Of a stretch of DNA of 64,000 nucleotides, positions 42,587 through 51,862 are shown in pieces. The stretch lies in contig NC_085111.1 in assembly GCF_030269925.1 (NCBI RefSeq), positions 1 to 64,000 on the forward strand, read 5' to 3'. The notes beneath the pieces are model-generated. The model was not told where the DNA came from. It did not search any database and worked only from the letters and a program-made list of their open reading frames with translations. The translations under genes were made by a program, and so were the position numbers. Position 1 is the stretch's first letter; each line of letters opens with the position of its first letter. The DNA is from Bombyx mori (Eukaryota > Arthropoda > Insecta > Lepidoptera > Bombycidae).

Positions 42587-45500
42587 CTACAGGGGCCGGG
42601 ACGTACGGGCGTATTCCCGCCTCCGGCCCCCGGCTCGACGGCGACGGATCGGTGCGGAAAGGGAAGAGCTCTCCCTCTCTCGCTCCGCCGCCTCCTTCTG
42701 CGATATGGTGGACTCGCAGAAGTCGAGCATCGCCTTCCAGGACGCCTCGCTGCCGAGCATCGTAGCCACGACGCGCGGCAGCGAGAGGTCCTCTCCAATG
42801 ACCGCGACGAGGGCGGCGCGTTGCTCGTCAAATCCAGAGCAACGCGCCAATGTGTGTTCCGCTGTGTCTTCCTCGTCGCGGTCAGCGCAGTGGTGGCACT
42901 GCGCCGTCGGTTCCCTTCCGGCTATTTTGAAAAGGTACCGGCCAAAACAACCATGGCCGGTCAACATTTGCGTCAGCCGGAAGGTGAGGCATCCGCGGTC
43001 GCGGCCCACCCAGTCCGCGAGAACCGGGCGGACCGCCTCGACGGTACGGAGGCCGGCCGACGGGTCCGCCAAGCGGCGAGACCACGCCTCCAGCACGGAC
43101 CGCCGAGATTGGAGCCTCCGCGCTCGAACTACTCCTTCGCCGGGGCGCCCTTCCCCCCTAGAACGAAGGTCGCTTCGCCACCGGTAATCGGCAGCGAGCG
43201 CCTCCGCCTCCAGGTCCCAGGGTGGCGCCCCGGCGAGCAAGCACGCCGCCTCGAAGGAGACGGTGCGGTATCCTCGGATCGCCCTGACCGCGATCGCGCG
43301 CTGCGGACGTCGCAGCGCCGCGACGTTCTTGCGGGTCAGGGCGTGGCACCATACGGGAGCCCCGTATAGTGCCATCGACCGCACCACCCCCATGTAGAGG
43401 CGGCGCGCCACCTGATCGGGACCCCCGACGTTTGGAAGCAGCCGGCTCAAAGAGCCGGCCGTCGCCATCAGTCGAGGGCCCAACTTCGCAAAGTGAGCGC
43501 GGAAGTTCCACCGACCATCCAGTTCGAGGCCGAGGTACCGAAGACCGGTCACCCCGACCCCGACGCGGACGCCTCCGATCACGAGGTGGGCACCCAGAGG
43601 CGGCGCTCGTCCCGGCCCGTGAAACAACAGGGCCTGGGTTTTGTCGAGCGCCACCTCGAGTCCCAGCCGTCGGATCCTTGTGACGACGTGTGCCACGCCT
43701 GCGCACGCCAGACGGGCAGACTCCCGGTAGTCCCTCCCCGGAGCCACGACCAACGTGTCGTCGGCGTAACATATTACGCTCAGCCCGGGGAGGGGACCCC
43801 GTACGACGCCCCGCAAGACCCAGTCGTAGCCGATGTTCCACAGCAGGGGGCCCAGGACAGACCCCTGCGGAACACCGCGCTCGACCGGAAAGCGGTACAT
43901 CGCCCCACCGTGTCCGATGCACTGGATCGACCTGCCCTCGAGGTAGGAGCCGATCAGTCGGCGGAGGTATGCGGGGACGCCGTGATACTCCAGCGCCCCC
44001 GCGATCACCGACCAGGGCAGGGTGTTGAAGGCGTTCCTTACATCTAAGGATAACGCCATCGCCACCCCGCCCCGGGATACGGCTTCGTCGGAGAGGGCCC
44101 GCACGCGCAGAATTGCGTCGATAGTCGAGCGGCCCTCTCTGAAGCCGTATTGCTCCGCCGAAAGATCGGGACCCGTCTCGGTCAGGTGCCGGACGATGCG
44201 GGCCGCGACGATTCTCTCGAGCATCTTGCCCGCTTCGTCCAGCAACACGATGGGGCGATAGCCCGCGGGTGAGTCCGCGGGGCGCCCGTCCTTCCGCAGA
44301 AGGACCAGTCTGCCCGTCTTCCATTTCGACGGGAACCGTCCCGACTCGAGGCACGCTTCGAAAAGCCCCCCGAGCCGGTCCCCTAGGGCCTCGAAGGCCA
44401 AGCTCCAGACCCGGCCGTGAACGCCGTCAGGGCCGGGGGCCGTGTCCTTCGCTCTCATTTTGGACACGGCCGCATGGATCTCCGCCCCCGTGATAGGGGG
44501 AGGGGGCTCCTCGGCAGCGGGAACGCTGGGGCGACGTGGAGGTGTGCCCCACGTGGCGTCCATCTGGGGGGGCTCAAAGTCCCCCCCCGCTGCCGGCGGG
44601 AAAAGCGCGGAAACTATCTCCCGCAGCTGCCGAGGCTGGAGCCGCTCGGTCACCGGGAGCGCCCACGGCTGCAGTTTCCTGCGAACCATCTTGTATGGGC
44701 GCCCCCAGGGATCTTCGTCGAGCGACTCCAGGAGAGTCTTCATGCTCTGCTTCTTGGCCTCGCCGATGGCCAGCTGCAGCGCCGTCTGCTTTTGACGACA
44801 GTCAGCGTGCAGCTGGGCCGCCGTCTCCGCGAACGCAGCGTCGCGACGACGGCGGCGGCGGTGGCGTGCGCTCCGGCGGCGCGCCCTCACGCACTCCTCG
44901 CGGAGTCTTGCGATCTCGGGCGACCACCAGAACGCACCCCCACGTGGTGCTCGGGGGCCGACCCGGGGCATGGCGGCATCACAAATGTTTGCCATGGTGC
45001 CCCGGAACCAGTCGACCTCCGCATCCACGTCCGCGAGCCGCGCGGGTTTTGGCGCCCACGCAGCAACAGCGGCCGCCTCCATCAGCAACTCCTTGTTCAT
45101 CCGTTTCAAGGCCCACCTGGGGAACGAACGAGGCGCACCTTGCGGGAGCTCCTCCTCGCCGCGGGCGCCCACGGCTGACGACGACGACAAGGAGGAGGCG
45201 GAGAGCTCGAATCGGACGTATCTGTGGTCCGAGAGCGTCTCCGCCCCCTCGAGTACGCGCCAGCCGCGGGTGCGGCGCACGGCGGACGGGGACGCGAACG
45301 TCACGTCCACGTGAGATTGCCCGTTCCACCGCACGCAAGTCGCGACCGTGCCTCTGTTTAGGAGACAGAGGCCGGTCGCGATCGCCCACTCCGAAAGGGC
45401 CCCGCCTCGCGAATCCGTGCGGGGGGAACCCCAAGCCGTACACTTGGCGTTGAGGTCCCCCGCGACGATGACAGGGCGGGACCCGAGGCGGTGTAAAAGC

Positions 45501-45835
45501 GCCTCGAGCCCGCCCAGAAACCGCTCGAATTCGGCGAGGCTCCTGTTCGGAGAAAAGTACGCCCCGATCACGACGGTCCCGTCGATCCTAGCCGCGACGT
45601 ACCCGGGTCCCCTGGCCACCATATCCAAGGGGGGTAACGCCGCGGACTGTCTTAGTACGATGGCCACGGAGCCGTCGACGTCCCCCATCCAGCAGTCCTG
45701 GTCGGTGGGGACGAAGTACGGCTCCGCGGCGACAGCAACATCAATTGACCACTCCGCCATGGTGTGGACGAGGAGATCCTGTGCCCTGGCGGAGTGGTTC
45801 AAATTGCACTGGAGGAAGCGGTGGACGCAACCCAT
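42587..45835 (-). CDS. SART-A #3 ORF2: endonuclease and reverse transcriptase
   Basis: 1082 codons. The APE-type endonuclease spans residues 1-210, with EPY at 38-40, GDLNAK at 126-131, SHVDVTF at 174-180 and SDH at 202-204. The RT spans about 500-800, with the first catalytic Asp at 598 (LSLDVRNAFN), GVPQGS at 654-659 and YADD at 690-693. A C-terminal CCHC finger uses C980, C983, H994 and C999. No RNase H domain. The known role in SART is nicking one strand of TTAGG repeats and reverse-transcribing from the nick. The ATG overlaps the ORF1 stop (TAATG). No disabling lesion seen. Confidence 0.95.
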   Translation of the reverse strand: MGCVHRFLQCNLNHSARAQDLLVHTMAEWSIDVAVAAEPYFVPTDQDCWMGDVDGSVAIVLRQSAALPPLDMVARGPGYVAARIDGTVVIGAYFSPNRSLAEFERFLGGLEALLHRLGSRPVIVAGDLNAKCTAWGSPRTDSRGGALSEWAIATGLCLLNRGTVATCVRWNGQSHVDVTFASPSAVRRTRGWRVLEGAETLSDHRYVRFELSASSLSSSSAVGARGEEELPQGAPRSFPRWALKRMNKELLMEAAAVAAWAPKPARLADVDAEVDWFRGTMANICDAAMPRVGPRAPRGGAFWWSPEIARLREECVRARRRSARHRRRRRRDAAFAETAAQLHADCRQKQTALQLAIGEAKKQSMKTLLESLDEDPWGRPYKMVRRKLQPWALPVTERLQPRQLREIVSALFPPAAGGDFEPPQMDATWGTPPRRPSVPAAEEPPPPITGAEIHAAVSKMRAKDTAPGPDGVHGRVWSLAFEALGDRLGGLFEACLESGRFPSKWKTGRLVLLRKDGRPADSPAGYRPIVLLDEAGKMLERIVAARIVRHLTETGPDLSAEQYGFREGRSTIDAILRVRALSDEAVSRGGVAMALSLDVRNAFNTLPWSVIAGALEYHGVPAYLRRLIGSYLEGRSIQCIGHGGAMYRFPVERGVPQGSVLGPLLWNIGYDWVLRGVVRGPLPGLSVICYADDTLVVAPGRDYRESARLACAGVAHVVTRIRRLGLEVALDKTQALLFHGPGRAPPLGAHLVIGGVRVGVGVTGLRYLGLELDGRWNFRAHFAKLGPRLMATAGSLSRLLPNVGGPDQVARRLYMGVVRSMALYGAPVWCHALTRKNVAALRRPQRAIAVRAIRGYRTVSFEAACLLAGAPPWDLEAEALAADYRWRSDLRSRGEGRPGEGVVRARRLQSRRSVLEAWSRRLADPSAGLRTVEAVRPVLADWVGRDRGCLTFRLTQMLTGHGCFGRYLFKIAGREPTAQCHHCADRDEEDTAEHTLARCSGFDEQRAALVAVIGEDLSLPRVVATMLGSEASWKAMLDFCESTISQKEAAERERESSSLSAPIRRRRAGGRRREYARTSRPL

Positions 45836-48333
45836 TACGGGGCTACGTCCATCGCTCCCTCGTCTGTCCCGCCCTGCGGCTCTTCTCGTGCCGCGGCGGG
45901 AGCTGACTCACCGGCTGCCCTTTTTGCAGCCGGCTTCTTTTTCTTTCCGCCCCTCCTCGTTTTTGTAGAGGAGGGGGCGGATTTACACGCCGGGCCCCCG
46001 GCCCGGTGGTCGGCCTTCCTTTTAGCCGCGTCGCACAAGACACAGTGCGGCGCGGCTGCGGTGCAGGATGCTGCCTTGTGCCCCGGTTGGCCGCAGCGGA
46101 AGCACAGGTTGCTGCGGTCCACTGTCGAGGGGCACTTGGCGAGGCCGTGGCCGGTGCCGAAGCACCGAAGACAGCGCCACGGCCTGCTCTCCTGCAGTTG
46201 CACGTGGGCCACCACCCAGCCCACGCGCAGTTGTCCCGGGCTGTCCGAAGGCCGACCCTGTGGAGGGGTAGCCAGGACTGTCGCCGTTGCTACCGGGCAA
46301 CGCGCCCACGCCGTCCGGGTTCCGATATATGTAGCCCGAAGCTCCCCAACTTTTACGTCGGCGAGGGCACAGTTGCCCTGCGACGCAATGGCCGCGGCGA
46401 CTTCCTCTTTGGTGGCGCATTCGTCGAGGCCCGTAATTTTCACTTCCGCCATTTTGACGGGCCGCGCGATGCGCACCACCTCGGGGTCCGGCAAGATTTC
46501 CCGCAGACGGACCGCCAGTTTTTCTGCCGCGGCGCTGGAATTCGCGCCGGGGCATTCTACCAGGCGGGCCCCGTTGGCCGTCTGCCGGACCCTCAGGCCA
46601 CCCTCCACGCCGAGGGCGTCCACATTTACGCCACCGCGCGCCTGGGTCATCACCTCGTGGTAGGTGATGCCCTTTTCTTTGCCGGCCGGCAGCAGCTCCA
46701 CAACCACTGCAGCCGACCGCGGGGCGCGCGGCCTCCTTCGTCCAGTTCGGCCCCTCGGCTCCGCTCGACCCCCTTGGCGGGGAGCGGCAGCCGCAGGGGC
46801 GGCCTTGGGGCGCGGCGCAGGAGGCGCCGCCACCTTTTTGGGCCCGCGCCGCACCACCGTCGTCCAGGCCTCGTTCATGTTTACCGGGGCCGGGGGCAGT
46901 GGGCGGGGCTGGGGGGTCGGTGCCGGTTTGGCGGCGTTGACGCCCCCCTTCTTCTTGGTCCGGCTCCTGCCGGGCCCCGCCTTCGCAGGCTGGGACGGGG
47001 CAGGAGCAGTCTTCTGCGTCATACGCTGGCCGGTGCTTTGTGCTCCTGAGGGAGCGGGTTTTGGTGCCCCCGTATCTTTTTGGGTCCCCGATGGTCCTGG
47101 TTTGGCCGGAACAGAAGCCGAAGCAGCCGGACGTGCCGCGGGTGTCGCGCCCTTTTTAGGGCCGCTATACATTTTAGCGGCCACAGTCCTGCGGGGTGCC
47201 GGTGTAGGAGCTCCGTTTTTCACCTCATGAGCGAGGGGCGGTCTTGTGCGCTCAACGTTCGAACTCCTTGCCTCCTGTATAAGGAGCTGCCGCCTCAGCT
47301 CCTCGACCTCAGTGAGGCCTTCTGCTTCGGGCGGAGGAGGGACAGGGGCCGAGCTGCGTTGCCGCTCGATGAGATCGGCAACCATTGTTCGCAGCTCGGC
47401 CATGTCGACGCGGAGCTGTCCGTTCTCCGCCCGAAGTTGGCCATTCTCATCCGCCAGTTGTTCGAGGCGGGCGTGCTGCAGGGCCACTTCTTGTCGCAAT
47501 CCCGCCGTCTCCACGGTTGTGGTGCGGTCCACAACGTCCTGCAGCCTTTCTTCGAGCGTGGCGGCCGCCGATTTCATGGCCGACAATTCCGAGCCCTTGA
47601 GGCCTGCAGTGGATTTAGCCGCAATGGTCGCGACTATTCTCCCGACTATTCCACAAGCTCGGAGGGGGTCAGATGGTCCCACCTCCGTCAGGGATCGCTG
47701 TAGGCGCTCGATTTCCTCCAGCTTCCTATTCTTTTTTATCGCCTCACGGCAGGCGGCCCTGGACTGCGCCGAGGAGGCAGCGTCCAGTCCGCAAGTCGAC
47801 GGCTTGTCCAAATCAGTGGCGGGCGGCGCCGCAGCAGCCGCCGGCCCTTCCGCCAACGCCATATACTTGGCGCTGGCAGGCTCTCCTTCCGATGAATCGG
47901 ACGGAGCGGAGGACGCCGGCCGACGAGCCGACTTCCGCTTCCGCCGAGTCCGCTGCCGATCACAATCGGCAAACAGCGCCGGTGTCTCCCTCCCACTGGA
48001 CGCGTCGCCCCTCGCGGAGCTTCGCGCCGAGTGCAGCGAGATGAGGCTGTCGCACCTCTCCAGCAGCACGGTGGGGACTTTGTCCCTTACGCGACCCGTG
48101 TTGTCGCCCCCTTCGTCGTGGCAGTGTTTGCCCCCCCCAGAAACGGTGGGGCAGCGTGCGGCCGATCGCTCGACCGCACGGAGGGATTCTCCCCCCGCGG
48201 AGCGGGAGGTACCCTCCTGGGGTAGTAGTTTTGGAACAGATGCCATTTCATGTTTTGTTTCCTTTTTGTTTAACCAGGGGTCGGTCCCCTGGGGTCTGGT
48301 TGGTACCCTTGGGACTGGACTCCCTCCAGCCAT
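45835..48333 (-). CDS. SART-A #3 ORF1, Gag-like zinc-knuckle protein
   Basis: Up to 832 codons from the ATG at 48333. A second in-frame ATG at 48246 (MASVPKLLPQEG) has a stronger context (GAAATGG) and is the equivalent of the conserved MISYEDN start in SART-B, so the true start is open. Order: Ser/Arg-rich N-terminus, Ala-rich segment, coiled coil with repeated ENGQLR heptads, Pro/Ala/Lys-rich middle, a conserved ITGLDECATKEEV segment, and three CCHC knuckles (CLRCFGTGHGLAKC, CFRCGQPGHKAASC, CVLCDAAKRKADH...C). It probably coats element RNA and targets telomeres, as shown for SART1 Gag. The stop TAA shares its last A with the ORF2 ATG. Confidence 0.92.
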   Translation of the reverse strand: MAGGSPVPRVPTRPQGTDPWLNKKETKHEMASVPKLLPQEGTSRSAGGESLRAVERSAARCPTVSGGGKHCHDEGGDNTGRVRDKVPTVLLERCDSLISLHSARSSARGDASSGRETPALFADCDRQRTRRKRKSARRPASSAPSDSSEGEPASAKYMALAEGPAAAAAPPATDLDKPSTCGLDAASSAQSRAACREAIKKNRKLEEIERLQRSLTEVGPSDPLRACGIVGRIVATIAAKSTAGLKGSELSAMKSAAATLEERLQDVVDRTTTVETAGLRQEVALQHARLEQLADENGQLRAENGQLRVDMAELRTMVADLIERQRSSAPVPPPPEAEGLTEVEELRRQLLIQEARSSNVERTRPPLAHEVKNGAPTPAPRRTVAAKMYSGPKKGATPAARPAASASVPAKPGPSGTQKDTGAPKPAPSGAQSTGQRMTQKTAPAPSQPAKAGPGRSRTKKKGGVNAAKPAPTPQPRPLPPAPVNMNEAWTTVVRRGPKKVAAPPAPRPKAAPAAAAPRQGGRAEPRGRTGRRRPRAPRSAAVVVELLPAGKEKGITYHEVMTQARGGVNVDALGVEGGLRVRQTANGARLVECPGANSSAAAEKLAVRLREILPDPEVVRIARPVKMAEVKITGLDECATKEEVAAAIASQGNCALADVKVGELRATYIGTRTAWARCPVATATVLATPPQGRPSDSPGQLRVGWVVAHVQLQESRPWRCLRCFGTGHGLAKCPSTVDRSNLCFRCGQPGHKAASCTAAAPHCVLCDAAKRKADHRAGGPACKSAPSSTKTRRGGKKKKPAAKRAAGESAPAAAREEPQGGTDEGAMDVAP

Positions 48334-49090
48334 TCATCCCATCGCCGGGCACCAGAGCTTAGGATTGGGGCATTTTTTAAAGAGGTTTACGTCCTCGCGA
48401 CCCCGTGCCTCGCGGCAGCGGCCCCCGTCCCCCACACGGTGAGGATTACGGGTTGGCCGGCGGCCCGCCGAGTGCAACGAGCAACACGACAGACCACCGC
48501 CCGACGCTCAAAAGAGCAACAACGACGAAGCCACGCCGGTATACCGGTACCCCCCTCTGGAGGGCGTGCCCCTGTAGCCGAAGCCGGGGACATGGCGACC
48601 AGCGGCCGGAAGATGCGTAAGCAACGCCGGCTCACTTCTCCATCGAAGGGCAGGCCAAAAGTGGCCCACCACCACCCGTGGGTTACGTCCGAAACGGGTC
48701 GGACGCGACCCGAAGAAAAAACAAAAAAGGGGGAAGAAAGGGGAAAAGAGAGGGAGCCCGAGCGTCTCCAGGAGGAACACCCTTCAGCGAGTGAAGGGCG
48801 TGGAGAGCCCGCAACTCCCCCTGCTGGTTTTGGTCCGCGTCATCCGATCTCTTTCGTTGCAAAGCCTAACTAGGCTATCCTACACCTACACCTAACCTAC
48901 CTCCCTAACACCTAAGAATCCTTGCAACGAAAAAGATCGGACGATACCCCTGGGAGTGGGACTGTTCCCAGAGGATCCCGTTATCCGCCACCTACGGACG
49001 CGCCCGGTGGAAGTCCAGCAAAACTCCCCCACAGACGGAGCCCCCGGCCACGCAGAGTGCGCGCCGGGGGGCCCGCCCAGGTCCCTCGGG
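48334..49090 (-). promoter_or_regulatory. SART-A #3 5' UTR with conserved RNA stems
   Basis: The same structures as in SART-B. Terminal hairpin CCCCCGGC/GCCGGGGG at about 49041-49070. Hairpin at 48947-48974 whose changed base still pairs by U-G in the sense RNA. Long stem 48841-48862 with 48922-48945, whose loop carries four TTAGG motifs on the sense strand. A GC hairpin at 48180-48217 lies just inside ORF1. R1-clade promoters are internal and near the 5' end, so the promoter is presumed to be here; no TATA box is evident. Confidence 0.7.
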
Positions 49091-49104
49091 GGTCTACGAC
49101 GTCC

Positions 49105-49453
49105 TGCAGTCTCTCTTCCAGGGTCGCCGCTCCGGATTTTAGGGCCCGCACATAATCGCCTTTAAGTCCTTTAGCCGATTTTTTGGCTATAGTGGCAACC
49201 ATCTCCTTGACAATATTGCACGCTCGGAGGGGGTCAGAAGGACCCACCTCCGTTAGGGAGCGCTCCAGTCGCTCGACCTGTCCCACCTCTGTCCCGTTTT
49301 GTGCCTTTCGGCAGGCGGCTCTGGACTGCGCCAAGGAGGCAGCGTCCAGTCCGCGGAAAGAGATTGTGTCGCAATCGGTGGCAGGCGGCGCCGCAGCAGC
49401 CGCCGGCCCTTCCGCCAACGCCATATATTTGGCGCTGGCAGGCTCACCCTCGG
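49105..49453 (-). pseudogene. SART-A #2 ORF1, N-terminal-side part
   Basis: Continues copy #2's ORF1 beyond the #3 insertion. Minus-strand reading contains KYMALAEGPAAAAAPPATD, EVGPSDPLRAC, KGLKGDYVRALKSGAATL and ERLQDVVD. Copy #3 has the counterpart of the same segment next to its coiled coil. The far side (49453) is where #2 is 5'-truncated and joins SART-C through the 14-bp duplication at 49454-49467. Confidence 0.88.
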
Positions 49454-49775
49454 GGTATATCAGAGCCTCCCGAATACAGCTCCAGGGTAGGATGTTGAAA
49501 GCGTTGGAGATGTCTAAAAACACCGCCAGTACCACCCCACCCCGGGACACCGTTTCCTCCGCCAGGGCCCTCACGCGCTTGATGGCGTCTATGGTGGAGC
49601 GCCCCCGACGAAAACTAAATTGGTTGTCGTCCAGGTACGGCCCCTCTCTGCTGACGAGGCGATCTGCGATAATGCGTTCAAAAAGTTTGCCCGCCTCGTC
49701 GAGCAGCACTATGGGCCGATACGCAGACGACGAGTCCGCGGAGACCCCTCTTTCCTGAGCAGGACCAGCCTCCCC
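49454..49775 (-). pseudogene. SART-C ORF2 fragment, proximal side
   Basis: Minus-strand early RT: AYRPIVLLDEAGKLFERI, NQFSFRRGRSTIDAIKRV, VLAVFLDISNAFNILPW and EALIY, ending at the SART-A #2 insertion. It resumes at 36595. Similar to, but distinct from, SART-A and SART-B. It is cut off near 49775 at a frameshifted LVLLRK-like motif and abuts telomere-like repeat. Confidence 0.85.
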
Positions 49776-49800
49776 ACCTAAACCTGACCTAAACCTAACC
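49776..49800. repeat. Last telomere-like repeat, proximal boundary
   Basis: ACCTAAACCTGACCTAAACC plus TAACC, a degenerate telomere motif that marks the inner edge of the telomeric domain. Beyond it base composition becomes AT-rich. Confidence 0.8.
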
Positions 49801-49938
49801 TTGTTGTCAGAATTGGGATAAGTAATGCCAGTTTTACCGAAGGACACGGCGGAAGGTCAGCGACAGAAGGAATGGGATCGAAGGCGGTTTGAAGGCTCTG
49901 CAACGCCGACCGAAGGACAACAAGGCGAAGCAGCGGCA

Positions 49939-50650
49939 ATGGAGTCAACCCCGGGTACATCTGCTATTTTTCCAGCTCCTGACCTTCAGGCCGTAATGGC
50001 GTTTCTGCAAGAGTAGGCTCGTTGCCAGGAAGAGCAGGCGTTAAGGCAAGAATTAAGAATTAAATATTTGGCAAAGACTTGACGGAGATGAAGGATTATG
50101 TCCAACAGCACGTGGACCGTATTTCTCAGCACGAGAGCCGGATTACCAAAACTGCTGTTCAGGTAGCTGATGTGAGGAAGACCCTAGAAGACTTCAGCTT
50201 CAGTTACTGCTGTTTCTTCCAAAGTTCCGCCATTTCATGGAACAACCTCGTTGCCGACCTATATGATCTAATTTGGGGCGACTATGAAAGCAAACGGCTG
50301 GAGCAAGTCACATGTTATGACGGCGCTTACTTTGGGACTCCGTGAACAAGCTTTGACCATCCTGGAAACCTTAGGAAAGGATGCAACCTATGAGCAGCTC
50401 GTGGAAGCGTTGGAGTCCAGATATAGAGACGCGCATCTGGAACACGTGTTTCGTGCCCAGTTGAAGGAACGAGTGCAGCGCGGTAACGAGAACCTCCCAC
50501 AGTGGGCTTTCGAGGTTGAGAAGTTAGTCGGCAAGGCGAACCGCTCTTCACCTGCCCTTATTGATGGTAACCTGGTGCAAGCATTCATCGACGGTATCCG
50601 AGACTCCAGTCAGAGCTGCGGTGCGATTGGGTCATCACGAGGCCCTTAAG
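49939..50650 (+). pseudogene. Gypsy-like Gag remnant
   Basis: A Met-initiated MESTPGTSAIFPAPDLQAVM stretch breaks at a TAG. A longer piece at 50284-50620 reads MTALTLGLREQALTILETL, EALESRYRDAHLEHVFRAQL and AFEVEKLVGKANR, typical of Ty3/gypsy capsid. Frameshifts at about 50210 and 50610 and several stops make it non-functional. Confidence 0.75.
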
Positions 50651-51585
50651 ATGGATCTTAGCGATGAATGGAAGGGAGCCTTGCAGGAACCTCAGGAAAA
50701 TAATGCGGAAATCAAACCAATCCTCGAGTGGCTTAAAAGTAGTGCACTTAAGCCGGAGTGGAGTGATGTAGCGGTTATGAGCTCAACTACAAAAAGCTAC
50801 TAGGCACAGTGGGACAGCATGGTCATCCAATAAGAAGTTTTGTGTCTGAGATGGGAAAATGCCCGGGGAGACAAATGTCATTTGCCAATGATAGTCCCAA
50901 AGTCGAAGGTACCAGATGTCCTACAGCTATACCACACAGGGTTCTCGGTTGGGCATTTGGGGGTAAAAAGGACGCTTTTGTAATTGCGAGAGCAATTTTA
51001 CTGGATCCATTGCCAAGATGATGTTGAGGACTGGTGTCATAAATGTACCAGTTGTGCTGCAGTTAAAGGTCCTAACACGTGTAGCAAAGGTGCGCTGAAA
51101 TTGTACAACGTTGGAGCACCGTGGGAAAGAATCCCATTGGACGTCGCCGGCCCGTTTCCGGAAAGTGACAGTGGAAACAAGTACTTCATGGTGGTGATGG
51201 ATTATTTCACCTGACGCTCCTCGTAGTGTGACAGAGTACGCATTCGCATCATTCATTCGATCTGCGCAGCAAGATGAATGAAGTGCATGAACATGTCAGA
51301 CAGTCAGGCCAACAAGCCTCTTCGAGGATGAAGACCCGCTACGACAGGAAAGCAAATCATAAGGGATTCGCGGAGGGTACCCTAGTGTGGCTTCACAACC
51401 CAGTTTGAAGCAAAGGGAAGTCTCCTAGGTTACAGGCAAAATGGGATTGGACCGTATAGATTGTGACCAAAATTAATGACGTCACGTATCGAATTCAGAA
51501 AAGTCTGCGAGGTGTGCCTAAAATTGTACAGGTAGATCGATTGGCGAAATATTACGGGTCTAACCATGCTCCATTTACTATATAA
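50651..51585 (+). pseudogene. Gypsy-like integrase remnant
   Basis: Pieces in two frames. DEWKGALQEP...KPILEWLKSS (pre-integrase spacer) lies at 50655 onward. MREQFYWIHCQDDVEDWC and CTSCAAVKG (HHCC zinc finger) follow, then WERIPLDVAGPFPESDSGNK and VVMDYFT at the start of the catalytic core near 51200. After another deletion come MNEVHEHVRQSGQ, RYDRKANHKG and DVTYRIQKS...VQVDRLAKYYG, the integrase tail. The catalytic core is largely missing. Confidence 0.78.
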
Positions 51586-51862
51586 TTCTGTTTATTATTT
51601 TATGAAAAACACTTAATAATATAAACTTACCAAAAAAGATATTCCTTCCAAAACCTTGGTGTTAGGGTGGTTTTTTACTTAGTTTTTGAACGGGCAGTGC
51701 AGTGTTTTGACGACTTAGTGTTGGCTATGATTGGACCATACTAATTTGAAATAAGACCACAAATTTATTCGTGGTCTTATTTTTCGGGCCGTTTTTGAAG
51801 CGCTTATCGGGAATCTAGTACTATTATTGATCGAAGGGAATAGCATGTCTTAGGAGGGGCAG

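Larger units (their letters stand above)
42051..49090 (-). mobile_element. SART: SART-A copy #3, full length, inserted in ORF1 of copy #2
   Basis: 7.04 kb on the minus strand: poly(T) 42051-42072, 3' UTR 42073-42586, ORF2 42587-45835, ORF1 45835-48333, 5' UTR to 49090. Exact 14-bp repeats GGTCTACGACGTCC flank it (42037-42050 and 49091-49104), and copy #2's ORF1 resumes on the far side. Both ORFs are intact, the TAATG overlap is present and the 5' end is the same as in SART-B, so this looks like a complete, recent and possibly active element. Size is near the 6.7 kb published for SART1; whether it is SART1 itself is not settled. Confidence 0.94.
36596..49453 (-). mobile_element. SART: SART-A copy #2, inserted in SART-C and interrupted by SART-A #3
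   Basis: Minus strand: poly(T) 36596-36613, 3' UTR 36614-37127, ORF2 37128-40397, ORF1 40397-42050 plus 49105-49453. The gap 42051-49104 is SART-A #3 and its target duplication. Exact 14-bp repeats GGTATATCAGAGCC at 36582-36595 and 49454-49467 flank the whole element, so it inserted into SART-C ORF2, not telomere repeat. The 5' end is truncated within the N-terminal part of ORF1. ORF2 is intact. Confidence 0.92.

Noticed and set aside
43158..44354. 398-codon minus-strand frame and other long frames antisense or shifted to SART ORF2 (for example at 39077-40015 and 44536-45453)
   Set aside because: Shadow frames in GC-rich coding sequence: Arg/Pro/Gly-rich with no motifs, repeated in each SART copy only because ORF2 is conserved.
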